A DNA stretch of 64,000 bases from the NCBI RefSeq assembly GCF_023065955.2, contig NW_026623008.1, forward strand, positions 12,926,501-12,990,500, read 5' to 3'. This DNA comes from Ursus arctos (Eukaryota > Chordata > Mammalia > Carnivora > Ursidae). The number at the start of each line of letters is the position of its first letter. Position 1 is the stretch's first letter. Shown one piece after another: positions 46,465 through 57,639 of the stretch. The position numbers and the translations under genes are program-made. The notes under the pieces were generated by a model, which had not been told where the DNA came from, did no database searches, and saw nothing but the letters and a program-made list of their open reading frames with translations.

Positions 46465-46965
46465 TTTCATTGTAATAACTTCCATGTGGATGCCTTCGTT
46501 ATTTAAAGGTATAATCCTCATTACAGAAAATTTAGAAAAATGCCTGGAGACAAAAAGAAGAAAACCAGTATCACCCATAATCTTACCCCGTAGTAGCACT
46601 CAGCCATGTGGCCATACATTCTTCTGGGGTTATTTCTCTACATATATGTATCTTTTTTTTTTTTCAAGTAAGATCTTGTGGAGGCACCTGAGTGGCTCAG
46701 TCAGTTAAGCATCTGCCTTCAGCTCAGGTCATGATCCCAAGGTGCTAGGACTTCATTGGGCTCCCTGCTCAGCAGGGAGCCTGCTTCTCCCTCTCCCTCT
46801 GCCCCTCTGCCTGCTCTTGCTCGCGCGCTCTCTCTCTCTCTCTGTCAAATAAATAAAACCTTTAAAAAAAATAAAGTAGGATCATGCTGTTTTGGAAGCT
46901 GCTTTTTTTTTTTCACTCAATTTTCATGAACATTTTGCCAGATGATTAAAAATTCTGAGAGTAGT
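46465..46965 (-). repeat. L1/HAL1-type LINE fragment, antisense, split by a SINE
   Basis: TCATTGTAATAACTTCCATG, TTTCTCTACATATATGTATC and, after the SINE, TTTTCACTCAATTTTCATGA with CATTTTGCCAGATGATTAAA. Confidence 0.5.
46679..46873 (+). mobile_element. SINEC carnivore SINE
   Basis: GGCACCTGAGTGGCTCAGTC, AGTTAAGCATCTGCCTTCAG, CTCAGGTCATGATCCCAAGG, tail CAAATAAATAAAACCTTT. Duplications AAGTAAGATCTTG / AAGTAGGATCATG flank it. Confidence 0.95.
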
Positions 46966-47024
46966 ACAATCCGCCCCAACTCCAACCCAGCGCAGCATTC
47001 TACAGAGACAAAAACGGGGCCATT

Positions 47025-47510
47025 CCAGATCCACCGGCATCTGCCCAGAATCATCTATTCACTCAGTTAAGAACACAGACCCTAGACGTACCTGGGTGGC
47101 TCACTCGGTTAAGCACCTGGCTCTTGATGTCAGCTCAGATCATGATCTCAGGGTTTTGAGATCAAGCCCTGCATCAAGCTCTGTGCTGAGCATGGAGCCT
47201 ACTTAAGATTCTCTCTCTCTCTCCCTCTCCACCTCCCCCTGTTCCCATTTTCTCTCTTTAAAAAAATTTAAAAATAAAAATAATTAAAAAAAAAAAAAGA
47301 ACACAGGCCCTATAGCCAGATTGCCTGAGTTCACATTGTAAGTGCCAATTACCAGGTAGGGGACCAAAGACAAGCTACTGGACCTCTCAGTGGCTCACTT
47401 TCTTAGCCAATACAATAGGGGTAATAATATTAGATCTCGAACAGTCATGAGGATTAAATGAGCTAAGACGGTTGCTAGTATAAAGCAAAAGAAACATTAC
47501 GCAAGAGTCA
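47025..47510 (+). repeat. MIR SINE split by a SINEC
   Basis: Right part: AGATTGCCTGAGTTCACATT, GGACCTCTCAGTGGCTCACT and AGTCATGAGGATTAAATGAG. The SINEC at 47084-47296 sits inside. Confidence 0.65.
47084..47296 (+). mobile_element. SINEC carnivore SINE inside MIR
   Basis: ACCTGGGTGGCTCACTCGGT, GATCATGATCTCAGGGTTTT, GCATCAAGCTCTGTGCTGAG and an A-rich tail. Fifteen-base duplications AAGAACACAGACCCT / AAGAACACAGGCCCT at 47069 and 47297. Confidence 0.95.
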
Positions 47511-47524
47511 CCTTTTACCATGTG

Positions 47525-48170
47525 TCTTACGATGGCTCCAGAGGATTCCATTAAATGCATAGTTCATGATATATTTGCCAATATTACATTGTTTGAGATT
47601 TTCCCCCCAGTTTTCCCTATTATAAAAAAAATTGTGATGAATATACTTGTATCTTTGCACATGTGCCTGATAAGTTCCTAGAAGTATAGAGTGATATCCC
47701 AAGGATGGTTCTAAGTATTTCTACAGCTTTTAAAACATACTTTGCAAGGTGCCCTTCAGAAAGCTGGTACCAATTCTCCACCACAAACAGTATATGAGAG
47801 TCCCAGCTTCCAGAACGCTCAGCAACCCTGGAGGGTATTCCTTTTCCCCTCATAACTGCCACTTTCATGGGTGGGCATGGTACATCATTGTCTTAATTTG
47901 CTTTGCTTAGGTATCTGGTAAGATGAACAATTTTTCATATACTTCTAGCCCTCATGTATTAAAGATGTATGTCTTTAATAAATTGCCTGTCTGTGTCCTT
48001 TTGCCTAAAGATGGAGCATCAACCTTATTGATTTGCAAGAGCTCTTTATATAGCAAAGACATTGAACTATTGAAAGCATTTTCTCCGGTCTGTCATTTAC
48101 TTCTTGATTTTATTTTTGGTGGGGTTTTTTTCCCCCTTGTGTGTTACTTTGTTCCGCTCAGATCCACTTG
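47525..48170 (-). repeat. L1 LINE fragment, antisense
   Basis: AAAAAATTGTGATGAATATA, ACAGTATATGAGAGTCCCAG, TGAACAATTTTTCATATACT, TCTGTGTCCTTTTGCCTAAA and GAGCTCTTTATATAGCAAAG are antisense L1 3' phrases. Confidence 0.7.
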
Positions 48171-49185
48171 TTAACCAGCCAGAGATGCCCTCACTCTCCC
48201 CTCATCAGTATCCTCCTAGCCCCATTCCATCAGCCTGGGGCCCTTTTAAGTTTGTAGCCTGGGGCAGTCCCTTTGATTTACTGCCCCCCACATAATGAAA
48301 AACCCAATTGGAAAGTGGTCTATCAGGTCTGTCCAGACGTCCTAGATGACCCCAAATCTGCTGGGCTCCTACCCCTGCTGGCAGCCCAGGTCACAGGTCA
48401 TCATGCCCCAATGACCCCCAAAAAAGGAATAAATCAAGCCCCCTGGTGATAACAGTTGATGCCAGCCAACTGGTTTGGCTGCTTGCTTTTCTAAATTTCC
48501 CTGATAATTTCTGGTAGAATGTAAGTTATAGCCCAGGACCTCAAGAGGAAAAATAATACTCAACTGAGGATAAACCCTAAAACACTGCCCCTTCCTGAGT
48601 CCTGCTAAGTGCCGGAACTCAAATCCTGCACCCTGTTACAGAGCCCCACTCACTGAACCCACCTGGATTAACCCCTGCTGTCACCTGCTCACTCTAGCAC
48701 GCCAGGAAAACCACTTCACCACCCTAATCCCATTTTCCTTCATCTGGGGTTGATAACACCCTGCCCCTGTTCCATGCAATATGGAAGCGAGAATCAAGTT
48801 TTTAAAAATGGACATAAAAACTCCATTGACCATAAAAGTGTCCAACAAAACTTACTTTGTATCAACTTGTACTTTCTCATCAATGTGTATCAACTTAAAC
48901 CAATCATACAAAGCCAGGGACACTTATCACCAGCCCCTTTCCCACACTCACAATCACGCTATTTCATTCAACAGCACAGAATCCTGAGTTCACCCGGACC
49001 CAGGTCCCCACACCTTCCCCCTGCTCCAGTGAATCCGACACATGGCAAATCCATGTTCACAGAGTCCCTGGACCTGGGAGTGCAGGGAGGGCAGGTGCAG
49101 CAGGGCACTCTGCAGGGCAGAATGAGGCCAGGCAAGACCCAGCTGTATCTGCCCGGAAAATCTGATTCTTTTTTTTTTTCCCTGC
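48171..49185. other. Unassigned intergenic sequence
   Basis: No repeat family or gene could be assigned; an LTR-like texture at 48300-48600 is not conclusive. Confidence 0.4.
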
Positions 49186-49200
49186 TTTTAAACCAACACT

Positions 49201-49400
49201 ACTGGGGCACCCAGGTGGCTTAGTCAGTTAAGCATCTGACTTTGGCTCAGGTCATGATCTCAGGGTCCTGGGACTGAGCCACAAGTTGGGCTCCCTGCTC
49301 AGCGGGGAGACTGCTTGTCCCTCTCTGCCCCTCCCCTGCTCATGCTCTCTCTCTCTCTCTTTCAAATAAACAAATAAAATCTTAAAAAAAATAAATAAAT
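49201..49400 (+). mobile_element. SINEC carnivore SINE
   Basis: GGGGCACCCAGGTGGCTTAG, AGTTAAGCATCTGACTTTGG, GCTCAGGTCATGATCTCAGG, tail CAAATAAACAAATAAAATCT. Ten-base duplications AAACCAACAC at 49190 and 49401. Confidence 0.95.
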
Positions 49401-49542
49401 AAACCAACACCCCTGGTGTCAGTAAGGATAAATCTCAAACACACTGTGTGAAGTTTCAGAATGGCATTCACGGCATACCATTATATAAACTGAAAAGTAC
49501 AGGTTTTCCTATAAATATGGAGTAAACTCATAAAAGCATGTG

Positions 49543-50012
49543 TGTTAATTTCCTAAGGCTGCCGTAACGCACAACTCCAAACTTGGTGACTTAACACGAC
49601 AGAAACTTATTCTCTCATGGTCCTGGAGGCCAGGAGTCCCAAGTCACCCTAACACTTGGCCAAAACCAAGGTGTTCCAGGACACACTCTTGCCAGGGGCT
49701 CTGCAGACAATCTGTTCCTGCTTCCGGCTTCTGCTGGCTGCCAGCACTCCTGGGCTTATGGCCACATCCCTCCAATCTCTGCCTCTTCAAGCACAGCACC
49801 TTCTCTGTGTCAAATCACCCCTTTTCTCCTCTCTCATCATTACACGGTCATGGCATTTTAGGCCACCCGGATAATCCAGGATCATCTCTCCGTCACAGGT
49901 TCCTTAATTTGGTCCCACTGGCAAAGATCCTTTTACACCGTAAGGTAACATTTATAGGCTCCAGGAATTAGGACCCAATATCTTTGGGAGGCGTGATTCA
50001 GCCTACGACAGC
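49543..50012 (-). repeat. MaLR-type LTR, antisense
   Basis: GTTAATTTCCTAAGGCTGCC, GAAACTTATTCTCTCATGGT, CCTGGAGGCCAGGAGTCCCA and the end GATTCAGCCTACGACA follow the antisense MLT1-like LTR. It starts TG and ends CA. Confidence 0.5.
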
Positions 50013-50179
50013 AATGTATAGAAATGAAATGTGCCAAATTCATGACTGTGGTTTCTTCTTGACGAAGAGAAAGGGAATGCAGGAGGGGACAAGTGTGTCA
50101 AGGTGTCAGCTGTGTCTGGAAGGACCCATCCTATATAATGTCTGTGTGAAATATTTAATAAAGTGGTTTTTTTTTTAAT

Positions 50180-50365
50180 CTTAAGCCCTACCAACTCCTC
50201 GCTGTGTGACCCCAGGCAATTTATTTCACATTTATGGACTTTTGGTTTCTCATCTGTCTTATGAAGTTACGGTATCTACCTCACGGATGTGTACGAGCAA
50301 TCATTCAGACTGTATGCAAAGTGCCTGGCAAGTGTCTGGCTCGTAAGTACCGTGTCACCATTAAC
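50180..50365 (+). repeat. MIR SINE
   Basis: CTCGCTGTGTGACCCCAGGC, GGTATCTACCTCACGGATGT and CAAAGTGCCTGGCAAGTGTC, nearly full length. Confidence 0.7.
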
Positions 50366-51100
50366 ACTGCTATCGTCCTGTCTTTCCGAAACCGAGGAGC
50401 ACTTTCTACAGCACGTCCATGCATGTGCACGCACACACGCACACCCTCCTGAGTGAGAGAAATAAGTTTTTCTGCTCCCAGCCCTGGTTTCTGAAAGTCA
50501 GCACTGGGAGGGGGTGGGGAGAACAGGCCAGCTGAAAACTACAATGGCAGAAGCGGGGGGAGCCCCTTTGCAAAGGCACTTTTTGATCTGCTCTAACTGC
50601 CACTATAGAGAATTAGATGGAATTCATTTTTATGATGAAGGAATTAATGGTTATGGAGAGAATCGGGTTCAGGTGGAAGACTTGAATCCAAAGAAGGGAA
50701 TAAAGCCTTGAAATTCAAATGAAAAATTATTATATAAGCATAAAGGAAACCTATTTTACACCTGTAAGACTAAATGTATAAATATGAACCAACTGCTCCC
50801 TCTGGGAAATGGGGATTGTGCTTTTAATTCACCTAGACAAATATGCAGCGTACCCTCCCTTCTGCCTATACATTTCAATGAAGACCTGGAACCCGCCAGA
50901 GCTCCTGGGTACCCCCAGACTGGCTACCTCCTCCACAGCGCCTACAGGAGGGAAGTGGGCTCGTGAAGCAGAAAAGTCCTTGGACAAGGTCATCTCAAAG
51001 GCTCCCTCACCGAGCCAGCATTCTCTGATCCTGAATCCCCTATCCCCACCCCCATGGACTCCCGAGGCAGGACATCCAATGCTATGGTCATTAGAACGTT
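50366..51100. other. Unassigned intergenic sequence
   Basis: A complex A/T-rich patch at 50595-50790 is repeat-free. No gene recognised. Confidence 0.45.
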
Positions 51101-51104
51101 TCAG

Positions 51105-51215
51105 CTTCATTCATTCATTCATTCATTCATTCATTCATTCATTCAGTAGCACCTGTGAGTACCTGTCATGTGCCAGTCTCTGTGCTCAGTGCCAGGGATC
51201 ATCTGGTTTATAAAA
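51105..51215 (-). repeat. ATTC microsatellite with L2 antisense end
   Basis: Nine ATTC units (51108-51144) followed by GAGTACCTGTCATGTGCCAG and CTCTGTGCTCAGTGCCAGG, the antisense L2 3' end whose terminal repeat expanded. Confidence 0.75.
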
Positions 51216-51239
51216 GGGGAAACTGAGGCAGCAAGCGAC

Positions 51240-51485
51240 TACATGGGAGCAAGAAAGAGAGCAGACTTTGGAGTCAAGGAAGCCTGTGTTAAAATTCCTT
51301 CCCTACCACCTGATACTCTTTGACCTTGGGCCAGTCTTAGTTTGACCTTGCACGTCCCCGAGTCTCAGTTTCCCCCTCTATAACACAGAAGACACCGATA
51401 GCCACCACACATGGGGACTTTGAGATAAACAGCCTTGCCTGCTGTTCAATGCTTGGCACAGGGTGGGCATTCAAAACTGCTAGTT
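51240..51485 (+). repeat. MIR SINE
   Basis: CTTTGGAGTCAAGGAAGCCT, GATACTCTTTGACCTTGGGC, CGAGTCTCAGTTTCCCCCTC and ATGCTTGGCACAGGGTGGGC cover most of the MIR length. Confidence 0.7.
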
Positions 51486-51935
51486 ATACATATTGGCGCC
51501 CAAGAGCAAAAAGTAATATGATCATTCAACTTGGCTTTTTATCGAGCACGCTCTGTGTTCTTCCAGACACTGAGCTCAGCCCTAGAACGCTTGCAGAGAT
51601 GAATGCAGAAAGGTCCCAGTGGCTGACTACAGAGGAAGCGGGAGCCGAGGAAGCCAGTGTGCCCTGAGTACCGGCTGCGGACCGAGGCTCAAACAGCTCT
51701 CATCATGGCCACTTAGGACTCTGCGCATCAGCCATGTCTGAGTTCCATCAGAGAGTCTTTACCACGCAGGTGTGCCTAGCCACTCTCCAGATGCTCCGAG
51801 GGCTCCAGGAGATCTTAGCACACAGAAGGCGCACATCAAAGGTTCGATGTCACTGCGAATCGCCAGCCTCACAAGATTCAAGCCCAGGTCTCCCCCGCCT
51901 TTTCCCAAGTCCAGATATCCTGCTGGTGCTAGAAT

Positions 51936-52110
51936 CATTCATTCATTCATTCATTCATTCATTCAGCCAATGAAGAGTCACAGAACATCTCCTATGGTGC
52001 TTGGACTACAACTGTGAATACACGAAACAAGGGCTCCTGCACCCAGAAGAGGAAAGACCCCTTCCTACAGAGGAGGCCATGATAGAGGAGGGGGCTTCCC
52101 GAGGAGACCA
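51936..52110 (-). repeat. Second ATTC microsatellite with L2 antisense end
   Basis: Seven ATTC units (51936-51966), then AGCCAATGAAGAGTCACAGA and TACAACTGTGAATACACGAA, resembling the antisense L2 end. Confidence 0.6.
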
Positions 52111-52329
52111 GGAAGGAGGAGAACCCTGAACCAGAGGAGCCCAATTCCATCAGCCTCCCCTTAGCCATCTGAGGTGGGGAAACAGGCAGCCTTTGATCCT
52201 TTTGTCCTCATTCCCATCCCACCCCACCCCCCAAAAGCCTGGGGGCCTGGAGGGAAAGTTAGTCTGGGCTTGTGGGCTTCCCTGGAACTTATGCACGGCC
52301 CCAGAGCTCCAAGCCAGCCGGAGCTGGGC

Positions 52330-52465
52330 GCCAGCACCCCCCTTTGATTTGTTCAATGAAAATGCTTTGCCGGTTCCACAGATGCTCAGCTGTGATAACG
52401 TAATTGTGCAAGGGCTCAGTCTACAACCCATGAAGGCTGGACTCGGCGCAAATTGAACTTGGAGT
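52330..52465. promoter_or_regulatory. Candidate conserved enhancer, TCF/LEF and E-box motifs
   Basis: This is one of the clearest candidate elements. It has a TCF/LEF-type CTTTGAT at 52342-52348, TTCAATGAAAATGC, an E-box CAGCTG at 52387-52392 and ATAACGTAATTGTGCAAG. It is repeat-free and lies about 5.4 kb upstream of the promoter. Confidence 0.4.
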
Positions 52466-52599
52466 GGTGATCTAAAGGGGCCAGAGAAGGCAGCGCAGCG
52501 CCATCCACCAGACACTTGGTCTTTTGTCCAGGCAGCTGGGAGCTTGGGAGGAGCCTTCCCTCCTCATGCTCTCTGAAGGTTCCAGGAAACCGGGATTCT

Positions 52600-52765
52600 G
52601 GTTGCGCACACACCTCCAGCTCCTCCTACCTGCAGGTATGCACGTGCCCTGCTGGGTGCACACCCACGTACAGGCACACTCACATGCCCTCTGACACAGC
52701 TACACACACATGCTCTCAGCCACACATATGGCCACATGTACCCTCACGCACATGGTCACCTCTGC
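52600..52765. repeat. CA-rich degenerate repeat
   Basis: CACAC, CACATG and CACTCA words recur with no fixed period. Confidence 0.6.
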
Positions 52766-52954
52766 CCCCATTCTATTCCCTTTAGGCTACCCGAATGGAA
52801 GAAACCTCCTCTCATCCCCATACCAGGAGTGAAAAGGAGACAGGGATTGCCAGACAGAGGGGAAGGTTTCTACGGATAATAGGGAACACACTGTCAAATG
52901 GCCTTGATTGCATTTTGGAAAGTGGGTGGAAAGCAGTAAGCAGGAGCCCAGAGG

Positions 52955-53060
52955 AGCAAGAGGAGGAGGGGGAAGAAGAGGAGGAAGAGAAGGCAAAGAG
53001 AAGAGGAGGAGAGTGGAGAGGGGGAGGGTAGAGGAAGGCCAGGAAGAAGGGTGGTGGGAA
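52955..53060. repeat. GAGGA purine tract
   Basis: AGGAGGAGGGGGAAGAAGAG and similar purine units on the + strand. Confidence 0.85.
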
Positions 53061-53454
53061 GAGGCTCACCCAGATCCTAGGAAGAGGTGGGCCAGGGAGA
53101 AGCCTATTACTATTATTGTTATTATTTACCTTGGGAACTGAAATCCAACACGTACTATTTTCGTACTGTTTTATTTTTCTGGGGCAAAGGGAAATGTCAA
53201 GCCAGCAAATGTCCCAGTTTCCCTCCCCTTCCTCTTCTGGTTTGGACAGATATTTCAAGGTCACTCTTCCAAGAGAGGAACTTCTTAGGAGAGAAATCAT
53301 AATAGAAGATTGCGGGAGGGAGGGAAAGGTGCTCTTTTCCAAGGGTGCCCCTTCACTGGCGGCACTGAGGAATCCCAGCATCCGGAACCAAGGCAGCCTC
53401 CAGAAGGCCCTTTGTTCATGGGGATTCCATTTCTCTCCCCACCCCCACCCTCTC

Positions 53455-53645
53455 CTCTCTCATTATCAAACATTTGAAGACTGAATAATTCCATTTGTTG
53501 ACGTCTTTGGCCAGAGCCTCTGAAAATGCAAAAGGCCCACCGAAATCAAAACCCCTGGTTTTCAAGGTGAATTTATCACCCTTTAAAGGAAGATTCATTG
53601 GGTAATCGCTTTCAAAAAGTGCTCATCGCACAGGGATCTGAAATA
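53455..53645. promoter_or_regulatory. Candidate conserved enhancer
   Basis: Repeat-free, complex A/T-rich DNA with ATTATCAAACATTTG, a CRE-like TGACGTC at 53499-53505 and GGTTTTCAAGGTGAATTTAT. Lies about 4.2 kb upstream of the promoter. Confidence 0.4.
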
Positions 53646-54313
53646 AAGAGTGTCCTCTCCCTTGGGCTAGGGGAAGGGACCACGGGGCAGGGACAAGGAA
53701 GCCCCAGATGTGGCCCTCAGTCTTTCACCCTTTGGACCCATCAATTCACAGTCTGGGGTGCCAGAGAAAGGCCAGCTCCCCCAGCTGATGTCAACCTGTC
53801 ATCTTACTCCTGATCCTTGAGCGTAGGTCTCTTTTTCCCACTGGGAGGGTTCATTTGGGGGAACTTGGGAGGAGGAATTTCTAGGAGCACTGTCGTTGCC
53901 CTTAAAAGGAGGTGTTGCGGGCAGGAGGTGGGGGACAGACTGAGGAACTCAGACCGGACAGGGAGAGGTGGAAGTAGGGGTCAGTTACCCAAGCCAGAGA
54001 GCAGGAGTACAGGAGTACTTTCCAGATGCTCCTTTAGAGATAGCCCAACTAGATGCAAAGCAGAAGAAGGACCCTTCCGGAAGGTCTTTGCCCAACCCCA
54101 TCTAGACCAAAGAAAAGGTATTCCCAGGCAACAGGTTGGAGGTATAGCCTGGTGTGGAGTGGAAGCCCCTACATACTTCAGGACACCATGGAGGAGGAGG
54201 CAGTGGACACGATGAACAGATGGAGAGAGGAAAACCGCTGGGGAGAAATCAGAAAGGCAAAGAGTAAAAGGGGATAGAGACAAAAAAGAGATGGAAAAGC
54301 CTGTGAGACAGAA

Positions 54314-54315
<2 letters not shown>

Positions 54316-54347
<32 letters not shown>

Positions 54348-54348
54348 A
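54316..54348. repeat. GT dinucleotide microsatellite
   Basis: About sixteen GT units, followed by a GAGAGA-rich purine stretch to about 54450. Confidence 0.95.
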
Positions 54349-54689
54349 TAAAAGAGAGAGACAGAGAAAGACAGGCAGAACAAGAGGGAGAGAGAGGGGA
54401 AGAGGGAGGGATGAAGAAGCAGGGAAGAAGCAGGGAGACAGACAGAGATTAGGGTGAGGGGCAGAAGGGAAACTTTCCAGGCCAAGTCCAGCCCAGCACA
54501 CACAATGCAGATCTGAGCCCCTCCGAGCTTACAGCAGCGGCTAAAAGTCTTAGGAGTTGATGAATGTCTGTGTGGGGAGTGAATTTGGGCAAGGGGGTTA
54601 GCCAGGGGAGCTGGGAAGAGAGGGAAAGATTTTTCCCCCACCTCCAGCTGCAGCCACCCCAGTTCCTAGGTGAACCCCCCTTTCCCCCC

Positions 54690-54785
54690 GCTGGATGTGA
54701 AATTGCCATTTCACCCCGCCACATTTCTTAATTGTTGCAAAAATCATTTGTGAAATTGGTCTCCAACAGGCGAGAACGGCCACGC
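54690..54785. promoter_or_regulatory. Candidate conserved regulatory block
   Basis: CATTTCTTAATTGTTGCAAA and ATCATTTGTGAAATTGGTCT sit as a short A/T-rich island in GC-rich unique DNA about 3 kb upstream of the promoter. Confidence 0.35.
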
Positions 54786-55741
54786 TCATTCCGACAGACA
54801 CCCCCCCTTCCTCCCCCTCCACCTGCCCCACGGGAGCCCACGGAATCCCCAAGCTTCGAAAACTGAGAGTTGGTGCCTTCAGCGGAGGGTTTAGGGGAGA
54901 CTGCTCGGGGCCTCCTTGGCAACTGAACCCTCTGCTGGGTCCTCTGCAGGGCACGGTGGGAACCAGGTAACGGGTTAGGTGCCCCCCCCCCGCCCGCGCA
55001 GGACACCTGGGGCTCAATGCCCCAGCCACAGCCGACTGGTGGGCCCTGAACCGAGGGGTCGGGCTGTGTGCTCTCCCCACTCAGCTTGGAAGCTGCACAG
55101 GCACCCGCCACAAAGTCAGTGAGGAGGGACTGAAGGTTCCAGGGTCCTGGCGGGGCCCCGCCCCAGAAGTCTTTCCTGGCCCCAGGAACTGACCGAAACA
55201 CCTTCCTGACTGCGCTGAGAGCTAGCCAAGCCAGCATGGAAGCACCCCCAAAACATAAACACAGACGCAGACCCTCCCTTAGAAACACAGGGCTACTCAG
55301 ACTGGCCTACAGGAGACTTACACACAAACCCACCTTCACCCAGACACAGGCACTGAGTCCCGGGTCCACCCACAAATACAAATACGGAGGAGGAGCATCG
55401 GTGCCTTAAGTCCTTCCAAGCAGGACGGAAATTCCTGATGAATGAATGAGTGAGTGAACGCACAACATACTGTAATATATACGTGTATATGTGTGTTGGG
55501 TGTATTGTGTGCCTACGCACGTGTGTATCTGGAATAGACACACATATATATAAAACACATAGCCACCCCTGGAAGTCAAGGCAGGCCAGACCCCCCAGCA
55601 AGACAAGAAGGGCTCCAAATCGAGCTCATGTTCCCCAAACACAGACCGTGGCTTCAAACTTCAGCTCCCTGTCTCTCTCTCGGGGGCTGTGGGGAGAGTG
55701 GGGTACACCTCCAATGAAAGGGGCTTAGAAAACCTTGCTAG

Positions 55742-55966
55742 TGGGGTGCCTGGGTGGCGCAGTCGTTAAGCGTCTGCCTTCGGCTCAGGGCGTGATCCCA
55801 GCGTTCTGGGATCAAACCCCACATCAGGCTTCTCCGCTAGGAGGCTGTTTCTTCCTCTCCCACTCCCCCTGCTTGTGTTCCCTCTCTCGCTGGCTGTCTC
55901 TCTCTGTCAAATAAATAAATAAAATCTAAAAAAAAGAAAAGAAAAAAGACTTTAAAAAAAAAGAAA
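55742..55966 (+). mobile_element. SINEC carnivore SINE, arctoid-like subtype, 2 kb upstream of PAX7
   Basis: GGGTGCCTGGGTGGCGCAGT, CGTTAAGCGTCTGCCTTCGG, CAGGGCGTGATCCCAGCGTT, CTCGCTGGCTGTCTCTCTCT and tail CAAATAAATAAATAAAATCT. Fifteen-base duplications AGAAAACCTTGCTAG / AGAAAACCTTGTTAG at 55727 and 55967. The near-identical duplications and consensus body indicate a young insertion. Confidence 0.97.
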
Positions 55967-57059
55967 AGAAAACCTTGTTAGGGCCCCTATAACTCAGGCA
56001 GCCCGGCACCCTGGCCTGGGCAAGGCACCCGGGTGTCCCCCTTTCCAATTCCAAAACGACTTGAGCACCCCCCTCAATTCTGAAGCCACCAGAGGGTGTG
56101 GGTTTAACTGCTTTTCCCTAGGCCCCCATTCCCAGAGCGCCTCCCCGCCAAGAGCCTGATGAGCCCCTCGTGCTGGGAGAGAAGGGAGAGGAGGGAGTCT
56201 GTCACATGCTGAGAGGGGCAAAGGTCACAGGTGAGGAAAAGGGGAGGGGAGGGGGCACACTAGGGCCAGCCCGAGGAGAGCCCCCCCAGGCCAAGACAAG
56301 GCTGACCCCAGGACCGGGAGAGGGCGGGCAGGGGGCGGGCTGCGGGGTGGGGGCCGAGTTGGAGGGCTGGGTTGATTTTATTGTATTTTGCCTCCAGTGC
56401 TGGGCCGGAGACACTCTTTCCCGGGGGAGACAAAAGGCCTGCTGTCCTGGCGTCCTGCCCCGCTGGGAGGGCGTTTCGCCCCCAGGACTCGTGTCCTGGG
56501 GCAGGGGCGTCTGGTCACTCGGGCAGGGGAGAGCGCAGAATTGCAGGACCTCTGATCACCACCCCCACCCCTGACCCTTTAATTGGGACACCTCCCCCTC
56601 TAAATTCTGAGCAGAGGAGCTCAGAATTGATGGGCTCAAGGTGGAACCGAGTCCTGACCCGCCTCCCCCCCAGATCCTGGGCGCCCACTTGCTGACAGCC
56701 TCAGGGCACTGGACTGCCTGCTGGAAAGGGGTTCTGGGTTGTGGCCAGAGGCCTGAAGAGGAAGGCGAGTTTAAACCCGGTTGCGAAGGGGTGAGGGAAA
56801 GGAGAAGAGGGGAGGAAAGATAGTCCCTAACGCTTGGCACACCCAGTTTTCTGAGCACTCTGGGCTTCTCAGAGCTGCAGGAAACTGGGCAAGAACTGGA
56901 CACGGGGGCTGAGACATTATTTCACAGAGAAAGTCATAAACCCCTCCCTTGAATTCACCCTAGGCGGGTCCCCCGTGTGCCCCACTGTCAGATATTTCAG
57001 AGTGTGTGAGCGAGACGAAAGAGATGTGTCATCAGCAGACTCTGACCCTGGGAGGCCAG
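55967..57059. other. Unique GC-rich DNA upstream of PAX7 island
   Basis: No repeats recognised. TTGATTTTATTGTATTTTGC at about 56372 is an A/T island of possible regulatory use. A partial CTCF-like CCACCAGAGGGTG lies at 56086-56098. Confidence 0.45.
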
Positions 57060-57639
57060 AGAAAAGGCGAGAATCCAGAGGAGCCACCAACCCGAGGCAG
57101 ACATTCCCAAGCAGCCCGAACGCGGAGAGGGGCGGCGGGCGACCAGGGGGCCGGGCACTCGGCCGATGTGGCCCATTCGTCAAAAGAAGACACTTGCACA
57201 AAGTTGGCCCCCTCCCTTTCTGCGCCCTCCCCCAGCCTCCGGGGCCTCGCTCCCTACGTGTTAACGGGCCGTTCAAATTCTCCCCCAAAAACGAGGTCGA
57301 GCCGGGGATTAGAAAAAAGAGAGGAAAAAAAATATTCGTTGGCGATTTCTTTTCGTTATTGGTCCTCGGCTCCCTTCAGCCCTGGCCCCCTTCCCTCCTC
57401 ATGAATAAAAGAAAAGTCCGAACCTATCAGATCTCGTTGGCTGCCTCCCCCCCCCACTCCAGTTGAGCACTTTTGCACAACTTACCCTGCGGATCACTCG
57501 CCCCCTCGCTTCCCCTCTTCTCTTCCCAACCCCGTCACCCCCTGTCGCCTTCCCTCAAGCCCCGAAACTCGAGAGCCACCTCCTTCCCTCCCCAAGCCTT
57601 GTGGGGGCGGGGTGTGAAAGCTGGTGTGAGAGGGAGTCG

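Noticed and set aside
11166..55966. tRNA genes suggested by A/B-box-like text
   Set aside because: These are the tRNA-derived heads of SINEs, with poly-A tails and target duplications and no complete cloverleaf.
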